From: Chitinophaga filiformis
Lineage (GTDB): Bacteria > Bacteroidota > Bacteroidia > Chitinophagales > Chitinophagaceae
DNA length: 64,000 bases
Direction of reading: 5' to 3'
Assembly: GCF_023100805.1 (NCBI RefSeq)
Contig: NZ_CP095855.1
Location: 7,915,001-7,979,000, forward strand
The notes under the pieces were generated by a model. It was given only the letters and a program-made list of their open reading frames with translations, was not told where the DNA came from and did not search any database. This document shows positions 61,579 through 64,000 of the stretch, in pieces; position 1 is the first letter of the stretch, and each line of letters opens with the position of its first letter. The position numbers and the translations under genes are program-made.

Positions 61579-61715
61579 AGATAGTATGATATGGTTGTAT
61601 TGATATATAGGGAAAAATGATTAACGTAGGCTATTACACAGGTCCCATTTGCGGATCCAAATTAATAAAAACTTTAATTCAAGCAGATTATTTTATTTGT
61701 TACCTGATACTCAAA

Positions 61716-61754
61716 AAGAAAAGGGGTTGACTACCATTTATTTAGTCAACCCCT
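61716..61754 (-). terminator. Intrinsic terminator of the thiolase gene
   Basis: Perfect stem AGGGGTTGACTA (61722-61733) / TAGTCAACCCCT (61743-61754), with left flank AAAAAGAAA giving a U-rich tail on the minus strand. Confidence 0.88.
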
Positions 61755-61775
61755 ACTCAGTATTGTTCTCTTTTA

Positions 61776-62951
61776 CTATAATCTCTCGATGACACCGGCA
61801 ATGCCTTGTCCGCCGCCGACACAGGCTGTAACAACGCCATATTTCTTATCAAGGCGTTTCAGATCGCTGAGTATCTGTACTGTGAGCTTCGCGCCGGTAC
61901 AACCCAGCGGATGCCCCAATGCGATGGCCCCGCCATTGATATTCACCAGGTCAGGATCCATGCCCAGTTCACGGATCACCGCTACCGACTGGGAGGCAAA
62001 AGCCTCATTCAGTTCCACCAGGTCAATGTCATTCAGCGACTTACCTGCCTGTTTCAGGGCTTTCGGGATAGCGGCTACCGGTCCGATGCCCATGATACGC
62101 GGGTGTACTCCTGCGGAAGAACAGGCTACCAGCCGGCCGATAGGCTGCAGGTTCAGCTCTTTCACCATGGTTTCGCTCATCACGATGACAAAGGCCGCGC
62201 CGTCTGAGGTCTGGGAAGAGTTACCTGCTGTAACACTGCCCCCGGCAGCAAATACCGGTTTCAGTTTAGCCAGCGCTTCGGGAGAAGTATCCGCTCTCGG
62301 ACCTTCATCTGTATCTACCGTGTAAGTGCGGGTTTGTTTACGGCCCTTTTCGTCCACATATACTTCGTTAACAGCTATCGGGAGGATACCTTCCTTAAAA
62401 TAGCCGTTCTGGATAGCTTTGATGGCTTTCTGGTGGGAGCTGTAAGCAAATGCGTCCTGATCTTCACGGGACACATTGAACTCACGCGCCACGGCTTCTG
62501 CGGTCAATCCCATGCCCAGGTAGTATTCTGGTGTTGTACTGGCCACGGTGTAATTAGGTACCGTCTTCCAGCCGGCTACCGGCACGAGGCTCATACTCTC
62601 CGTCCCTCCTGCTATGATACAATGCGCCATGCCTGACTGGATCTTGGCCGTCGCAATAGCGATAGTTTCCAGTCCAGAGGCACAGTAACGGTTCACCGTC
62701 ATACCTGGAACTTCTATTCCCAATGCACGTACAGATATCATACGGCCGATCTGCAGGCCCTGTTCTGCTTCGGGCACCGCATTGCCCACAATGAGGTCAT
62801 CCACCCTTTTGGGGTCGAGCTGCGGTACGCTTTTCAATAATCCGGTAATTACATCCACGGCCAGGTCATCAGGCCGGTAAAAGCGGAAGCCGCCCCGCTT
62901 GGCCTTGCCCACGGCGGTTCTATATCCGGCAACTATATATGCTGTTTCCAT
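61776..62951 (-). CDS. Acetyl-CoA C-acyltransferase (thiolase)
   Basis: 391 aa. Acyl-accepting C90 in NRYCASGLETIA, GGTESMS, VELNEAFASQ, GGAIALGHPLGCTGAKL with the catalytic His, and CVGGGQGIAGVIE with the second catalytic Cys. It cleaves 3-ketoacyl-CoA, the last step of beta-oxidation (FadA type); an acetoacetyl-CoA-forming role cannot be excluded. It is monocistronic, 52 kb from the FadN-like gene at the other end of the window. Confidence 0.94.
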   Translation of the reverse strand: METAYIVAGYRTAVGKAKRGGFRFYRPDDLAVDVITGLLKSVPQLDPKRVDDLIVGNAVPEAEQGLQIGRMISVRALGIEVPGMTVNRYCASGLETIAIATAKIQSGMAHCIIAGGTESMSLVPVAGWKTVPNYTVASTTPEYYLGMGLTAEAVAREFNVSREDQDAFAYSSHQKAIKAIQNGYFKEGILPIAVNEVYVDEKGRKQTRTYTVDTDEGPRADTSPEALAKLKPVFAAGGSVTAGNSSQTSDGAAFVIVMSETMVKELNLQPIGRLVACSSAGVHPRIMGIGPVAAIPKALKQAGKSLNDIDLVELNEAFASQSVAVIRELGMDPDLVNINGGAIALGHPLGCTGAKLTVQILSDLKRLDKKYGVVTACVGGGQGIAGVIERL

Positions 62952-63010
62952 TCCTTGTCTCCTTTTCCGGGTGTAAAAACCCGATTTTTTTCTTTTAAGT
63001 TAAAGAAGTT

Positions 63011-63041
63011 TTGCGAAATAGAAAACAAGGTGTTAGATTTG
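63011..63041 (+). promoter_or_regulatory. Promoter TTG-20-TAGATTTG for tRNA-Lys
   Basis: -33 TTTTG ending at 63013 and -7 TAGATTTG at 63034-63041, 21 nt before the tRNA 5' end. It is a clean example of the Bacteroidota promoter. Confidence 0.7.
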
Positions 63042-63061
63042 CAGCCCGCAACAGCGGAAAA

Positions 63062-63135
63062 GACTCCTTAGCTCAGCTGGTTAGAGCTACTGACTCTTAA
63101 TCAGTAGGTCCAGGGTTCGAGTCCCTGAGGGGTCA
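63062..63135 (+). tRNA. tRNA-Lys (anticodon CUU)
   Basis: 74 nt cloverleaf. Acceptor GACTCCT / AGGGGTC with one G-U pair, D-arm GCTC...GAGC with GCTCAGCTGGTTAGAGC, anticodon loop CTCTTAA giving CTT, T-arm CAGGG-TTCGAGT-CCCTG, discriminator A. The 3' CCA is not encoded (CC then G). It reads AAG codons. Confidence 0.95.
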
Positions 63136-63142
63136 CCGGAAG

Positions 63143-63171
63143 CCCGGCTTCGAATAGAAGTCGGGTTTTTT
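63143..63171 (+). terminator. Intrinsic terminator of tRNA-Lys
   Basis: Stem CCCGGCTTC (63143-63151) / GAAGTCGGG (63157-63165), one G-U pair, loop GAATA, followed by T6. Confidence 0.85.
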
Positions 63172-64000
63172 ATTTGTCCGAAGTGCTCGTTGGTTCTGCA
63201 ACGAGCGCGAATAAAGGGGATTGAATTTTGTGGTTCGAGGTTGGTCATTTTCCTTGTTATAATAGATTCCCTCCGGAAATATCATCTTCTGCATTCTCTG
63301 CTTTTCCTGATAATTACTGTGGTCCCATGCAGAGCGGGTTCCATAACACGCTGAGTAGCGAATTCGATGTATTCTCTGAGGTTCTAGGGCGTTTAATGGG
63401 GAAGGTTGTAATGCCTCCAGCAATCAGTTACTGAGAAAATGATCACAGAACGTCATACTCCACATGAAGAGATCCTGAAAAGGCATGTTAAGCACCGAGA
63501 CAAAAGTAAGAATATCCATGATATCAAATATGGTCTGTTGGCAAAATATGTTACCCAGCTATTTCCTGCGTCACTTGCAGGTATAATTATCCTAAACTGA
63601 AAATTCTTCCCGCGCATAAGAAATTTTACTTTGGAACCCTCTTCCCTTCTGAATCTAAGATTTTGTAAAGGTTATTGAATATTCGAAGACTATAGCTTCC
63701 ATCATCAAGACGCAGGATGTAAGCAGTTCAGCTTCTGCGAATACCTGACTTCCGCTTTTTAATGAGGGTATATATTTCGTTAATAGGTTGACAGGCAAAT
63801 AGGCACAAAACAAATATTCGTCCCAGCAGACTCACCCTGCGTAGTTTATGGTATGGTGCGCTTAGCGGGTACAGAGGCGTTTTTAAATGGTGCATGTTTC
63901 TGGCCAGAGGAATGTCCGTGAGGTTTGAAAGCGAAGCAGTGTATTTAGACATGTAACTTTAACATTACAAGACACCCACAAAGGGATACATTCGGAAAAA
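63172..64000. other. Window end, no convincing gene
   Basis: Holds a hairpin GCTCGTTG/CAACGAGC (about 63185-63206) just after the tRNA terminator. Short reading frames exist, the best being 63439-63600 (+, 53 aa, MITERHTPHEEILKRHV..., rich in His and Lys), and minus-strand frames at 63133-63423 and 63728-63952; none has a domain or a good start context. The region could be decayed sequence behind a tRNA, but no integrase remnant or repeat of the tRNA end is seen. Confidence 0.45.

Noticed and set aside
63133..63952. Minus-strand frames at the window end and a possible tRNA-linked island
   Set aside because: No integrase, no direct repeat of the tRNA 3' end beyond a chance GGTTCGAG, and no domain in the short frames.

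Overview
The window looks like ordinary chromosome of a member of the Bacteroidota, most likely Chitinophagaceae (Chitinophaga-like); the family assignment is inference. Supporting signs seen in the sequence: start codons lack Shine-Dalgarno sequences; at least 19 genes or RNAs are preceded by the Bacteroidota -7 element TAnnTTTG, often only 4-6 nt before the ATG; there is a type IX secretion (T9SS) sorting tail, a PorT-like protein behind ubiE, SusC/TonB-type receptor architecture, a Bacteroidota EF-G paralogue and a DUF6600 protein.

Layout. 1-3.0 kb: partial 2'-5' RNA ligase-like gene, orphan OmpR-type response regulator, secreted GH29 alpha-L-fucosidase. 3.3-10.1 kb: small membrane protein, lpxB / membrane protein / surE on the minus strand, then an ABC exporter pair behind a two-domain beta-oxidation enzyme. 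10.2-18.5 kb: PepSY membrane protein, two AT-rich orphan genes, metG, LD-carboxypeptidase, an alpha/beta hydrolase, a ThiF/MoeB-like E1 and an orphan histidine kinase. 18.5-25.4 kb: gene-sparse stretch with yqgE, atpDC, a DUF6600 lipoprotein, a GNAT enzyme, a candidate small RNA, an 11-bp tandem/inverted repeat array and a large imperfect inverted repeat. 25.4-30.1 kb: tripartite-efflux-like operon (adaptor, MacB-type permease without ATPase, TolC-like protein, anchored protein). 30.3-43.4 kb: GNAT-fold protein, a damaged hybrid kinase, M48 peptidase, dnaX, pyruvate/2-oxo acid dehydrogenase E2, VOC protein, GbsR-like regulator with a TIGR01777 oxidoreductase, CoA-binding protein, YkuK and a lipoprotein. 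43.4-55.2 kb: engB, ubiE-porT, dihydroorotase, MutS-like ATPase, comM, EF-G2-like factor, ABC exporter, DUF983 protein, lipoprotein. 55.3-63.2 kb: TonB receptor with a small His-rich partner gene, a DUF1501/DUF1800 pair, thiolase and tRNA-Lys(CUU). The last 0.8 kb has no convincing gene.

I do not see a defence island, prophage, CRISPR array, integrase or biosynthetic cluster. The observations most worth following are regulatory or are degenerate active sites: an A10 slippery run followed by a stem-loop in dnaX, with immediate stops in both other frames; two near-identical palindromic sites flanking a GbsR-like gene; an EF-G paralogue lacking the catalytic His; a hybrid kinase with His to Gln at the phosphoacceptor plus a frameshift; paired palindromes upstream of a TonB receptor; a promoter-terminator unit that looks like a ~120-nt small RNA; and the two repeat structures at 24.8-25.4 kb.
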